Made by a program: the position numbers and the translations under genes
In this document: piece by piece, positions 45,401 to 50,651 of the stretch
Numbering within the stretch: the first letter of the stretch is position 1
Layout: every line of letters begins with the position of its first letter
Assembly (NCBI GenBank): GCA_963932145.1
Contig: OZ010578.1
Location: 24,271,153-24,335,152 of the forward strand
Length of the DNA: 64,000 bases
Direction: 5' to 3'
Origin: Acanthosepion lycidas
Lineage: Eukaryota; Mollusca; Cephalopoda; Sepiida; Sepiidae
The notes under the pieces: generated by a model
What the model was told of the DNA's origin: nothing
Seen by the model: only the letters and a program-made list of their open reading frames with translations
Databases searched by the model: none

Positions 45401-47729
45401 CAGTCCATGGTATTCTAAGCATCCTTAAGAATGAAAAGGAAAAAAAAAAAAACAACTTTGTCTCTTTCCTGCAATATGTCATCAGTACAGATACCTACTA
45501 ACGCTATATTTTGGCATGAAATAAGCTTTTCCATCTTTTTTAAAGCTGTTTATTTGAAATTCTTGAGGTTGGGTAATATCACATAAAAAGTATTTGGCAA
45601 ACTGTGTTCAAATTTGAGCTGAAAAAAGTTGCTGTTCTATTTTCACTAAATACACTTGGGAAAAAGATTAATGAATAGTAGGGGCAGGTTGGGGCTCTTA
45701 GCCTTGGTTGTGAACCAGTGAAGGTGACAAACAACTGATGTCAAACTGAGGAATCACTGTCAGCATGTCATGGGTTACTGTGGTATAGTAAACCTATCAC
45801 TTTCCATGTACAATGATTGGCTTCAAAATTCAATTATATGATATGACAATGTGCATAAAAAAAAGAAAAGAAAAAAAAAGGCCAGTACTTACCCCTGAAA
45901 TATTGAAGTCATCACTGCTGATTTTTCTAATGAGAGATTGAATAAAACTGTTTGTGTCATCAATTGATTGTGGAAGATTCTGTAAATGTTTCAGAGTTGC
46001 AGGCAAATCCTGCTTTATGATATCCATCTGGAAAGAGAGGTATTGACAATTCTGAACCTTCTTCAATTTTAGTTTTAATTTTTTTTTTTTTATTAATAAT
46101 AATAATAATAAGAATCAATTGAAGTTTTCAAAGGAAATTAAGTAAAAAGATAAAATCAGTGTGAAATTTGGCATATTTTTGTCTGTTCCAAGTTTCTTAA
46201 TATTTGCCTAAGAGAGAAGGCATGGTTCGGAGATTCCACCACAATCGGCAGTACCTTCCTCATTGTAATAACGATACCAGCGTGAATGGTTGCGGGGACA
46301 GGACAATTTCTAATATTCTTGGCCCAAGTGTACAGAGTGGTTCGAAAGTCTTGTTACCCCCTCAATATAATTTTCTATTTCAGATGGCTGACATGAGCTC
46401 TTAGTTTGGAAGAGAAGTAGGGGTAGCGAGACTTTCGGACCACCCTGTAAACACACGCACCTGCTCCATAAAAAAAAAGACCTCGCGTTACAATACATTC
46501 TAAGTTAGTTGGGAGATCAGGTAATATTTACCGCGATAACAATAATAAAAATTTTAAAATTATGTTTATCAAAACATTAAATTCGAAATGCACAGGCCAC
46601 GCAATTAAAAGAAGCTACTTCGATTCGATTCGATTCAATTCAAACTCGTGTGATTAGTATCGATAAACAATAAGAAGAAGAGCAATGTAAAAATACCTTA
46701 TTTACCGAAAAATTTACGAAATATAAACATTAAACAGTTGTAAGGACAAAAAAAAAAAAATCATAATTAGAATCCGCAAGGTCTAGCTAGAGAATTCTCT
46801 TGCAATATTTACTCATTTGTTATTTAATGAGATTTAAGTTGACTAAAGAAAGAGATTTTTTTTTATTTTGTACGAAAATGCATTTTTCTTATGTAGTTTC
46901 CTTTGTTCGAATATAAACTGAATTTTCTTCGGTGATTTTTTATTTTTGAAAAATGAAATTATGTTTTAAAGTGGGATTATCAAATTGGAAAGTCATCTTC
47001 GGACAAACTACATAAGAAAAATAAAATTACTTTTTCCTAATATGTTACTTCAGTTATTAATCATTATTTTAAAATTTAAATAATTCTTGTTTAATTTATT
47101 TATTGGCAAACTTGATTTCATTTAAAATCAGGCTCAATTCAATAGTTTTTCTCCCCATCCCTCAGCATCATTCATTTTTAAAACGGGCCCGTAATTAACG
47201 AAAGTACGTACAGGACTAAGTTTTTAGCCCATATAACATTCACCAAATTCTCCATACTATCGAGCAGTATTCAAACTAGTTTCGGGTTTGCTTACTTTTT
47301 AAAAATAAATTTAAAACTCAGTACTGTTAATATTAATAATTTGTAACACTTTTTCAGTTTCAAATGTCTTTTTATTTTCTGAGACGTAAAGTACAGGAGA
47401 GGGGAAGATGATGTTCTGCTTCACAAGTAAAAAAAAAAAAAAATATTATCAATATTCACTTAGTCAAACTGCAGGAAATTGATCTTCCTCCAGTCTAAAA
47501 AGTTTACTTTAAAATAAAAAAATAAAAAAGCACGTGTGTTTTTAGGGTTATTTAATTTTAGCCACATGCTATGTTCAAAAAAGAAACTTTAAAATATACA
47601 TGTAATTTTTAAACGGTCATAAACAGTAAAAAAAAATAAAATAATGTAACTACATCAGAAAATGTTTTCTGTATCACATAAAACTAAACACAAGAAATAT
47701 TAACTCACCACGAGGTTAGAATCCTCCAT
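17357..47729 (-). CDS. NGDN: Neuroguidin (NGDN), 11 coding exons over 30 kb
   Basis: The spliced minus-strand exons give one open frame of about 294 codons. It contains the Sas10/Utp3/C1D domain (about residues 8-125), an acidic linker, YIPPKL (from residue 163), the conserved RALGSSLLKDLKREYDDAPEE block, YEEDNFVRLPITKKEK and a basic tail KKKKGKFTKKK. Human NGDN (315 aa) has the same order of blocks. The family acts in the nucleolar small-subunit processome (yeast Lcp5), and vertebrate neuroguidin also binds eIF4E; YxxxxL here resembles that motif but ends in A rather than a large hydrophobic residue. All ten introns have GT/AG ends and matching phases. The last residues and stop were not found: after KKK either a donor (GTAAAC) is used or translation runs 13 more codons to a TGA at 17315. 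Confidence 0.93.
18101..18410 (+). pseudogene. LINE reverse-transcriptase fragment
   Basis: Plus-strand frames give LDDFGIDKIIEIINEI, then SIFIALPKKPGANKR and a LISL segment. These follow the order of the first reverse-transcriptase motifs of a LINE family (FIALPKKPGANECE...ISLMSH). Stops and a frameshift interrupt it. It is in intron 10 of NGDN, antisense to the gene, and is followed by dispersed repeat copy B. Confidence 0.65.
18414..18745. repeat. Dispersed repeat, copy B
   Basis: Shares ordered blocks (GAACTGACTCCCAAGAGG, CACTACAATCTT, CTAGGGTTAAC, GGGTGAAC) with 951-1195. It is the longer of the two copies and extends further left. Being downstream of a LINE RT fragment on the plus strand, it may be that LINE's 3' region, though I saw no motif proving it. 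Confidence 0.6.
18790..18879 (-). CDS. NGDN: NGDN exon 10
   Basis: 30 codons, TTSKAMSTMASLGKLAHFEN then ISALYEEMEM, acceptor TTGCAG, donor GTAAGT, phase 0 at both ends. It matches human RANVMSSQLHSLTHFSDISAL. Confidence 0.95.
19242..19728 (-). mobile_element. Deleted hAT element (CAGTGGTTCTCAAA ends)
   Basis: Ends are CAGTGGTTCTCAAA and its reverse complement TTTGAGAACCACTG. The flanks TAATACAG and (after removing the adjacent mariner) ATATACAA agree at five of eight positions, in keeping with an old 8-bp duplication. On the minus strand 19420-19572 encodes a hAT C-terminal segment. These ends are the classic Charlie-type hAT termini. Confidence 0.8.
19420..19572 (-). pseudogene. hAT transposase C-terminal fragment
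   Basis: The minus strand reads FSALTTIKCKKRGTLQCIEE, then MRLCLSNIRLNIEEIAKTRQ and AHVSHKHK, an uninterrupted piece of the hAT dimerisation (C-terminal) domain of the ZBED5/SCAND3-like group. The rest of the transposase is deleted. Confidence 0.75.
19734..20252 (+). mobile_element. Tc1/mariner relic inserted beside the hAT end
   Basis: Terminal repeats of about 38 bp start CGGGGTGTCTCAGAATTA and end with TAATTCTGGGACACCCTG, flanked by TA on both sides (19732-19733 and 20253-20254). Inside, the plus strand retains a piece (NPYSLDFFAWGFIKN) of the D34D-type mariner catalytic end. The left TA is only a few bases from the hAT end, so the mariner landed inside the hAT target duplication. Confidence 0.82.
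20909..21019. repeat. Inverted repeat with hammerhead-like centre
   Basis: Arms CATTGAAGTCAACACTC...GCTAAACACAAT and their inverted copy ATTGTGTTTAGC...GAGTGTTGACTTCAATG span about 50 bases each, with GTGGCCTGATG at the centre. The plus-strand right arm is shared with 5705-5780. It is followed by a TA microsatellite. Confidence 0.8.
20958..21000 (+). ncRNA. Hammerhead-like motif in fold-back
   Basis: Order on the plus strand: stem I 5' (GUGGC), CUGAUGA, UUGUGUUUAGCAU, GAAA, ACAGUGU and C at the GUC cleavage position (20993-20995), then stem I 3' (ACCGC). Stem I makes about four pairs (C-G, C-G, G-U, C-G) after one mismatch. Stem III is two pairs with a three-base loop. Stem II is the weak point, with only about three pairs and a U-U at its base. 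The core bases are complete. Likely derived from a PLE terminal repeat. Confidence 0.5.
21021..21049. repeat. TA microsatellite
   Basis: About 14 TA units followed by an AC-rich run at 21050-21063. Confidence 0.95.
21364..21392 (-). repeat. Mariner-family end fragment
   Basis: GACAATTTATCCATCGCACCCTGTA is a good copy of the right terminal repeat of the element at 3219-3645. The matching left end was not found; a CAGGGTATATC at 21062 is only partly similar. Confidence 0.45.
22250..22298 (-). CDS. NGDN: NGDN exon 9
   Basis: Completes a split Glu and reads YEEDNFVRLPITKKEK, matching the human YEESMMVRLSVSKREK block. Acceptor TTTCAG, reached after a 30-base A run on the plus strand (poly-T tract in the transcript sense), donor GTAAG. 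Confidence 0.95.
22541..22625 (-). repeat. tRNA-derived SINE fragment
   Basis: On the minus strand TAACTCAAGTGATAAAG fits a tRNA A box. It is followed about 45 bases later by AAGTTCAAGCC, a B-box variant. Related B-box ends (AAGTTCAAATCTCATT and ACTTCAAATCTTATC) occur near 41190 and 38965. The tail and length were not resolved. Confidence 0.45.
23461..23556. repeat. Long hairpin with 34-bp palindrome core
   Basis: TTTTAGTCTTGGTTATT pairs with AATAACCGAGACTTAAAA across a centre whose 34 bases (23489-23522, around TACGTAGTATGCTACGTA) are a perfect palindrome apart from the four-base loop. The form suggests a short fold-back MITE; no target duplication was identified. Confidence 0.75.
25302..25357 (-). 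CDS. NGDN: NGDN exon 8
   Basis: 18 codons plus two bases, KSQNLLHLKDTSATMERI, acceptor TTTCAG, donor GTAAGT. It aligns loosely with the human HPHVTRQSQEDQHRIN linker; identity is low, but position, borders and phase fit. Confidence 0.82.
25860..27760. other. Intron 7 stretch, no gene recognised
   Basis: Mostly AT-rich with A runs at 26397-26420, 27127-27144 and 27650-27668. 60-100-codon frames exist on both strands, but none has a recognisable domain or splice context. Confidence 0.4.
27770..28000 (-). repeat. PLE terminal-repeat remnant
   Basis: The reverse complement of 27778-27831 reads CCTGATGAAGACCAGGGGACACAACAGCTTGAAAC, and the same order with small changes occurs at 53741-53779 near the PLE 3' end. 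The plus strand at 27955-27993 (TGTGATAAC...AAAGATGAGGACAATAGTCC) also matches that PLE tail. The two parts are therefore in opposite orientation here, again a fold-back arrangement. Confidence 0.5.
28007..28036. repeat. AAT/TAA trinucleotide microsatellite
   Basis: About ten TAA units in tandem, directly beside the PLE-tail remnant. Confidence 0.95.
28140..28445 (-). pseudogene. Tc1-like transposase relic
   Basis: The minus strand reads [20 protein letters not shown] then SSTLNQFVNLRKD. This is the block leading to the last catalytic residue of Tc1 transposases ([29 protein letters not shown]) with the catalytic position changed. Degenerate C-terminal sequence follows to about 28140. Confidence 0.6.
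28616..28648. repeat. Poly(A) run of about 33 bases
   Basis: The longest pure A run in this part of the window, followed by a GAGAGAAAGAAA tail. It could be the tail of a retroposed sequence in plus orientation, but nothing upstream identifies one. Confidence 0.85.
29100..29680 (+). pseudogene. Tc1/IS630 transposase relic
   Basis: The plus strand gives VTFGDECKIELHSNAREYVR (first catalytic Asp in FGDE), then VMVWG-stop-IKSDGRRKLVKV, then QSPNFN and, after a frameshift, IEELWWELKKQV and SHSMPY. These are in the right order and spacing for a Tc1-type DDE transposase. The middle QQD motif is degenerate, and several stops make it dead. It lies in NGDN intron 7, antisense to the gene. Confidence 0.75.
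30397..30521 (-). CDS. NGDN: NGDN exon 7
   Basis: 41 codons after a split Glu. It contains LINRVRKRALGSSLLKDLKR and EYDDAPEELG, the most conserved signature of NGDN (human RRALSSSVIRELKEQYSDAPEE). Acceptor AACAG, donor GTAAGT. Confidence 0.96.
31152..31182. repeat. GT microsatellite
   Basis: About 15 GT units. Confidence 0.95.
32326..32461. mobile_element. Pogo/Tigger-like MITE, copy 2
   Basis: Starts CAGTGTACCCGGATATAAGA and ends TCTTATATCCGGGTTACACTG followed by TA. It contains two internal inverted copies of TCTTATATCCGGGTT, and the body TAAGTATGGCTCTAATTTGG is the reverse complement of 16971-16995. The two copies are thus oppositely oriented, with this one inside NGDN intron 6 and the other just beyond the gene. 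Confidence 0.8.
33270..33480 (+). repeat. Possible tRNA-derived repeat
   Basis: GCAAGTTCGAGTCGTACTC matches the tRNA B-box consensus closely. The preceding 60 bases have tRNA-like spacing, but the A box (around AGTAGTGAGTGCTACT) is uncertain. A weakly defined pyrimidine/purine tail ends in GTGGAGGGGGG. No second copy was found in the window. Confidence 0.3.
33886..34015. repeat. Purine-rich minisatellite, 43-48-bp period
   Basis: AGAAGGTGGAAAGAAAAAGC begins at 33886 and 33934, with a diverged third unit at 33977. Runs of G (up to 11) end the array. Frames through it on the minus strand are proline/serine-rich artefacts. Confidence 0.85.
35038..35286. mobile_element. Solo LTR, copy 1
   Basis: About 249 bp, nearly colinear with 40089-40345 (shared TATAGTGGAACACACCTATT and CTCTGCGTCATTACCT-like blocks). 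Flanked by ATAAA on both sides (35033-35037 and 35287-35291), a 5-bp target duplication as made by LTR-retrotransposon integrases. The terminal TG has drifted to TA on the left; the right end is CA. No internal retrotransposon sequence adjoins it, so it is a solo LTR. Confidence 0.85.
35452..35542 (-). CDS. NGDN: NGDN exon 6
   Basis: 30 codons plus one base: LKEKADESEDEDGNKKRNVY then IPPKLAATHN. It has an acidic linker followed by the conserved KKY(V/I)PP(R/K)L block. Acceptor TTCCAG, donor GTAAGT. Confidence 0.93.
36533..36575. repeat. TA microsatellite
   Basis: About 21 TA units followed by CGCACACAC. A similar TA run lies at 36903-36926. Confidence 0.95.
36641..36900. repeat. Fold-back element sharing an end with 6.2 kb
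   Basis: Inverted arms of about 95-100 bases (from 36688 AATTTTTTCATATAGACAAA and ending at 36900 with its complement) meet at TGAACAATTC...GAATTGTTCA. The outer segment GGGCTCAATACCGATAGTAG is the reverse complement of 6270-6293. It abuts the next fold-back PLE, separated by TA repeats. Confidence 0.75.
37020..37067 (-). ncRNA. Hammerhead-like motif, left PLE arm
   Basis: On the minus strand: AUGUC, CUGAAGA, an extra A, stem II GGUC-UACUA-GACC, GAAA, stem III ACGU-CUG-ACGU, cleavage C giving GUC, then AACAU which pairs with AUGU of stem I. Position 7 of the CUGANGA core is variable in known hammerheads, so CUGAAGA is allowed. The single A between the core and stem II is not in the standard fold and is present in both arms, so it is either ancestral to this copy or a real variant. 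Confidence 0.55.
37359..38025 (+). pseudogene. PLE C-terminus with GIY-YIG endonuclease
   Basis: The frame is open from about 37359, giving DDEFSYIEDTF, then KTTILPTRTIC-like sequence and the GIY-YIG domain with CIYQISCNNCDLKYVGETCR (Y..., then YVGET) and SRVFEHKQDI containing the conserved Arg/Glu region. A frameshift near 37860 separates this from the final segment IHNKNLRRIYEAGIISISRT...LLLDKRTYKF and stop. The reverse transcriptase is missing through 5' truncation. In PLEs this endonuclease nicks target DNA for retrotransposition. Confidence 0.8.
38231..38279 (+). ncRNA. Hammerhead-like motif, right PLE arm
   Basis: Same layout as 37020-37067 in sense orientation to the PLE: AUGUC, CUGAAGA, A, GGUC-UACUA-GACC, GAAA, AUGU-CUG-AUGU (two G-U pairs in stem III) and GUC with predicted cleavage after 38272. 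Stem I begins G-C, A-U, C-G in this copy, better than in the left arm. The two arms differ mainly at C/T positions, consistent with decay of one ancestral motif. Confidence 0.55.
38475..38527 (-). CDS. NGDN: NGDN exon 5
   Basis: Short exon reading EGDNPLKYRARPERMRSK with the split first codon completed by exon 4. Donor GTGAGT. NDPLRFKPHPSNM is the human counterpart, a block conserved across the Sas10/Lcp5 family. Confidence 0.93.
39563..39594. repeat. TA microsatellite
   Basis: About 16 TA units directly before the gene relic beginning near 39652. Confidence 0.95.
39652..40930 (+). pseudogene. Relic of an uncharacterised multicopy invertebrate gene
   Basis: Plus-strand pieces in order: SKYQECINKVNSFCYMC at the start, then AYFDCKTEYQGKSWTPYIFC followed by KPCYNGL, then LTNMNGFN, LRPVPLSDDL, and after the inserted LTR EDLNDL, WNLVTVDEK, FFDMENKLCYC, FFPPEVSDNQGKRF and DITKIESK. 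This order (a FCYICG zinc-binding start, AWAPHICCKxCVNGL, LTNVxGF, RPVPHSD and LDFFPxxxGxxSDExGERFHQDI) is that of a large family of hypothetical proteins repeated in arthropod, cnidarian and mollusc genomes, recalled from memory. Many stops and frameshifts make it dead. Function of the family is unknown to me. It lies in NGDN intron 4. Confidence 0.65.
40089..40345. mobile_element. Solo LTR, copy 2, with CCTTC duplication
   Basis: 257 bp beginning TGTTATAGTGGA and ending TCCATAACA, so TG...CA ends with short inverted termini. It is flanked by CCTTC on each side (40084-40088 and 40346-40350). It matches copy 1 at 35038-35286, with an extra GGTAGTCGCTCAGTGG-type insertion. It interrupts the gene relic at 39652-40930, so it is the younger insertion. 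Confidence 0.9.
41235..41316 (-). CDS. NGDN: NGDN exon 4
   Basis: 27 codons plus one base, IWEKIQPIDQKLRYQIDKVV then QSAITGQ, acceptor TTCAG and donor GTAAGT. LRPLDQKLKYQIDKL is the equivalent human segment. A SINE-like fragment (41190-41232) sits immediately downstream in the intron. Confidence 0.95.
41362..41455. repeat. 29-bp minisatellite
   Basis: AGGCATGGGATGAGAGCACG units start at 41362, 41391 and 41420, with a partial unit at 41449, a period of exactly 29 bp. It lies in NGDN intron 3, 46 bp upstream of the exon 4 acceptor. Confidence 0.9.
41640..42078 (-). pseudogene. LINE reverse-transcriptase tail relic
   Basis: On the minus strand RQRSVLNCYIISILFYDSEY, then WTIALQMKRKLEAAKILVLQ and, after frame changes, LENLT and KGTGE segments. 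The order (LNCYVxSxLLYGSExWT, KRLxAxExWxxRRMLRI, then LENLTLTGKIEGKR) belongs to the end of a LINE reverse transcriptase. A related copy is at 45100-45480. Confidence 0.7.
42424..42481. repeat. TA microsatellite, longest in window
   Basis: About 29 uninterrupted TA units, immediately left of the fold-back at 42528-42807. A shorter TA run flanks its other side. Confidence 0.95.
42528..42807. repeat. 280-bp fold-back element
   Basis: GGCTCAAACACTAATATTCC at the left pairs with GGAATATTAGTGCTTGAGCC at the right, and the pairing continues for about 120 bases to a central poly(A)/TTTCAGTTAGTC loop. On the plus strand 42735-42775 reads TCTGATGA, then a hairpin ATTGGGATC/GATTCCAAT, then GTAA: a hammerhead-like order with GAAA changed to GTAA. 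It lies 54 bp from NGDN exon 3. Confidence 0.8.
42861..42998 (-). CDS. NGDN: NGDN exon 3
   Basis: 46 codons, GIGFLTMKYNVLLNYIIDLA through AVERLVENRT, acceptor TTAG and donor GTAAGC, phase 0 at both ends. It corresponds to the core of the Sas10/C1D domain (human KGLSFLEVKDQLLLMYLMDL). Confidence 0.95.
43020..44050. other. Intron 2 stretch, no gene recognised
   Basis: AT-rich sequence with short TA runs (43345-43370, 43826-43842). No coding motif or transposon end was established. Confidence 0.4.
44540..44660 (-). pseudogene. LINE RT extreme C-terminus relic
   Basis: The minus strand reads CTSCLWHSLPNYCF, a diverged version of the TSRLWNSLPVSCF motif that closes many jockey/CR1-like LINE reverse transcriptases. 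A better copy (QTSRLWNSLPVSWF) occurs at about 57.5 kb. Nothing else of the element remains. Confidence 0.4.
45100..45480 (-). pseudogene. LINE reverse-transcriptase tail relic
   Basis: The minus strand reads FLRMLRIPWTDFVNNNKVLE, then KVKTKWKLRLNRETVE and decayed text ending near VNGWSNR. RRMLRIPWTDxVxNExVL is a signature of the end of a LINE reverse transcriptase family, the same family as 41640-42078. Interrupted by stops. Confidence 0.75.
45893..46027 (-). CDS. NGDN: NGDN exon 2
   Basis: 45 codons from MDIIKQDLPATLKHLQNLPQ to ISSDDFNISG, acceptor CCAG and donor GTAAGT, phase 0 at both ends. It aligns with the first helix of the Sas10/Utp3/C1D domain (human DLPSAVTLLKNLQEQ). Confidence 0.92.
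46333..46447. mobile_element. 115-bp Tc1/mariner-type MITE
   Basis: Ends CAGAGTGGTTCGAAAGTCTT and its near complement AGACTTTCGGACCACCCTG, terminal repeats of about 28 bp, flanked by TA on both sides. The interior has no coding sequence. It sits in NGDN intron 1. Confidence 0.85.
47709..47729 (-). CDS. NGDN: NGDN exon 1 (start codon, 7 codons)
   Basis: ATG at 47729-47727 opens MEDSNLV, followed directly by donor GTGAGT. The exon is phase 0 and joins exon 2, which begins with another in-frame Met. It is assigned because its donor and phase fit and because the short N-terminus resembles that of other NGDN proteins; a start at the exon 2 Met is the alternative. Confidence 0.65.
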
Positions 47730-48100
47730 GTTGGAATATTCAAGGGGAATAACTCGCATTGACTAAAAATATTGATCTGAATGAGTCTAAAAAAAAAGAA
47801 GCTCCTTGGTACAAATAATTTTTTCATAGAAGACTTTTTCACTTTCGTTTTTCACTGAATAAAACATTTACGTCTGTTTTACTCCAAAGTTTTAAACCGT
47901 TCGTTTTCCTTATCATTTCCTTTTTGTCTGTTCCCATCTGATATTCTATATCGTTTTGATTTATTTTACAACATACACGATTGCATTAACATTTTTTACA
48001 CTAGACTAGTATTGGTCCATGCGTAGGGAATTTCTTTAGGAAATAAATATTGTACATGATCATTATTTAGACTTTCCTTAGGTCGCAACATTTCTCAGAA
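47730..48100 (-). promoter_or_regulatory. Probable NGDN 5' region
   Basis: Sequence immediately upstream of the first ATG. No TATA box in a sensible place was seen. A CCAAT box in the transcribed orientation (GGACCAAT on the minus strand, 48011-48018) lies about 285 bases upstream. Placement is inference from the start codon; the transcription start cannot be read from sequence. Confidence 0.25.
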
Positions 48101-48164
48101 TCCAAAAAGTTTTTTTAATCAATTTATAAAGAAGTCCTATCGATACAGTGTCAAACCGATCCCA

Positions 48165-48224
48165 GACATTTACAGAGTTATTGGACTACTAGCTAATAAC
48201 AGTAACAATAACTCTGTAAATGTC
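48165..48224. repeat. Hairpin with 19-bp perfect arms
   Basis: GACATTTACAGAGTTATTG (48165-48183) is followed after 22 bases by its exact reverse complement (48206-48224). It is short and stands alone; it could be a MITE remnant or a structured site upstream of NGDN. Confidence 0.85.
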
Positions 48225-48645
48225 AAATTTCAAAGTATGATATCTGTACATTTTTTTAACATTTTAAACTTTTTCTGTATGAGTTTTTTTTCCGCAAGCT
48301 ATAGTGGCGCGAGGCTTAGAGGTTAAAAAAAAAATGAACAATTGATTTACCCACGCCGAGTAGATTAATGAAGGATGATAATGACGAGGAAACACACGGG
48401 TAATTTTAACAAAATAAGATAAAGAATTCATTCAGGAATTTACACTTTTGAACTTGTGTCAGCAGCTTGTTTTAGGAAAATAAATTAGAAATTTTTTAAG
48501 TCCGTAGTTTTAACGTATTGTGATGAAGAGGAAATGTTCATACAACAGATTAAATGATCTGACACAAAATAATGTTAAAAATATTTAAAACAAAAATAAG
48601 CGAGTTCTTTGCTCACAGGAGAGATATACGGTTGTATACGTTCAA

Positions 48646-48650
<5 letters not shown>

Positions 48651-48683
<33 letters not shown>
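48651..48683. repeat. GA microsatellite
   Basis: About 16 GA units, roughly 0.9 kb upstream of the NGDN start. Confidence 0.95.
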
Positions 48684-48686
<3 letters not shown>

Positions 48687-49640
48687 GTTTGAAATATTAA
48701 TTTTTTTAATTGTTTGGAGAAAAATTTTTGAAGTGCAACGTGCTTGGTTTGTAGTGACTAATCTGATTTTCCACGCTCACAAAATACTCAGTTATAATTG
48801 GACAGAAAATAAGTACTGTTTACTACAGGACAATTTACCTATAGCAGTAACTACACACAACTTTTCTGCCATGACTTTGCCTAACTTGGTTTTGTAAAAA
48901 AATCAGTGATTGGTCAATTTTTATCCAATCGTGTATTTTAGATATTTCTTTTGATATTTTTCCCGCTTCTCTCTGGAGCCTACCCAAAAAGTATTTAAAC
49001 AGTTCGTACTCCAGAAATAAATTAGTAGAACAATAAATCAGCAGAACTCAGCAACGCATGCGTATCTACATTCTTCTACTCACGTACACACAGACGCAGA
49101 ACTACCATTACACTACACTGTTAACTGTCTGTCACAAGCCAAGTCACAAACCAAATTCTATTATCCTTTTTGTACAAACTTTTCATTCTTGAATTCAAAT
49201 CTTATTCACTGAACTCTGAACATTTCAACAAGAAAGTTCTTAAGTACATTATTCCTATGTTGCATCAGATATCAGTACAAGGGAAGCTACTTTTCTCTCC
49301 CTACACAAGCACAATTGTTGTACTCGTTGATTTTCAATATATATTTTATTGTTGAATGCAATTTGATCTCTTGTGCTTCTTTCCTTGTGTTCTTTGCAAA
49401 TTTAAATGTATGTGCTCTCACTAAAAACGCAGCCTCACTAACAACCTCATTAACAATTTTAAAAACAAATCTGAGCAGCACACCACAGGTTAATGGCCGA
49501 TAACATAATTGGTGAATAATTTTACACTGTTAAGAACTTGAACGCTGGTCGCGAGGAAATAAAACAGAACCTTTTATATGACTTCAGACACTGTTCTCGT
49601 ATGAATCTAACTTTTCTTCCTCATTTTAAATCAAAAGGAA

Positions 49641-49830
49641 TTTCACATAGACGCGTTACATTTTTTTCTTTCTTCTTCTTGGCTCAACGGTAAGGTTTTC
49701 ATTGGTCCAAAAGCAATATCACATAGGCTCTCAAATTTATTTCCTTTTTCTTCTCAGCTCGCCGGTCAATCTCTGTGAAGGCAAGGTTTTCATTAGTCCA
49801 AATTTCACATAGGCTCGCGAATTCCTTTCC
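49641..49830. repeat. Degenerate ~80-bp tandem repeat
   Basis: A TTTCACATAG-CGCG block recurs at 49641, about 49719 and 49803, with intervening AAGGTTTTCATTGGTCC/AAGGTTTTCATTAGTCC blocks. The period is about 78-84 bp. No associated coding sequence. Confidence 0.7.
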
Positions 49831-50250
49831 ATCTCTTACCGCTGTCCTCCGAATTTGAAGGGAGTGGGTAAAGAGAGTTATTATTACTTCGCACTCACTA
49901 CAAAGTGCATGCGAAACATTTAATAATTATTTATCTTAATTGAAGAATAAACGCATACATACTTTTTAAATTTAATTTTTACTTCAAAAAAATTATATAT
50001 ATATATCTGTTTGTTCTTTATTAAATTAAATAATTCATTTATGTCCGCCTCCGACACGAAATGTTTGTTTTGCAAAAGTTGGGGATACTATCGGTATTAT
50101 AAATCGATATAAGATCATTATTTTTCGTTTCTGACTAGTGGCATAGTCTAAGAAAGGTCTTAAAAATGCTAATTATTAATCAAATTCCCTATTGTCTATT
50201 TATTTATTTATTTATTCATTTATTTATTTATGAGTGGACGAATCTATTAA

Positions 50251-50366
50251 GGGTTACGGCCGCATCACGTTGAAACATTGGCTGTCCCTCCCGAAGTTAA
50301 GCGACGTGGAGCCTGGTCAATACCTAGATGGGTGACTGCTTGGGTATCCCAGGTGGTGCAAGCTTG
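50251..50366 (+). pseudogene. 5S rRNA pseudogene or 5S-derived SINE head
   Basis: Reads GGTTACGGCC, CATCACGTTGAAA, CCGAAGTTAAGCGACGT, GGAGCCTGGTCAATACC, TAGATGGGTGACTGCTTGGG and a GGTGGTGCAAGCTT end: every block of animal 5S rRNA in order. The internal promoter elements (A box AGTTAAGC, C box GATGGGTGAC) are recognisable. It is about 115 rather than 120-121 bases because of a deletion before CCGAAG, and several stem positions are changed, so it is not a functional 5S gene. The following GGTGTAATGGATACTGGC might be tRNA-like, so a 5S-headed SINE is possible. Confidence 0.8.
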
Positions 50367-50549
50367 GATGTGTGGGTGGTGTAATGGATACTGGCACGGA
50401 ATTGTTAATTGGAGAGCCGATTACCAATATATGTTGGCTTCGTTATATTCATATACGCACAAATACACTATACTCTCTCCAGTTATGGTTTAATCAGTAA
50501 CACATGTATTATCTCAAAAACCAAAGCCAAAAAGAAAACAAAAAAAGTA

Positions 50550-50651
50550 TTAGGTTGGTGCAAAAATAATGACGTAATAATGTCGTTTTTTGACGTTAAA
50601 AATACCTAAAAAAAACGACATTATTACGTCATTATTTTTGTACCAACCTAA
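50550..50651. mobile_element. 102-bp mariner MITE, intact ends and TA flanks
   Basis: Palindrome beginning TTAGGTTGGTGCAAAAATAA and ending with its complement CCAACCTAA, flanked by TA on both sides (50548-50549, 50652-50653). Interior GACGTAATAATGTCGTTTTT is itself inverted. Best-preserved member of the family also seen at 5593 and 16115. Confidence 0.92.
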
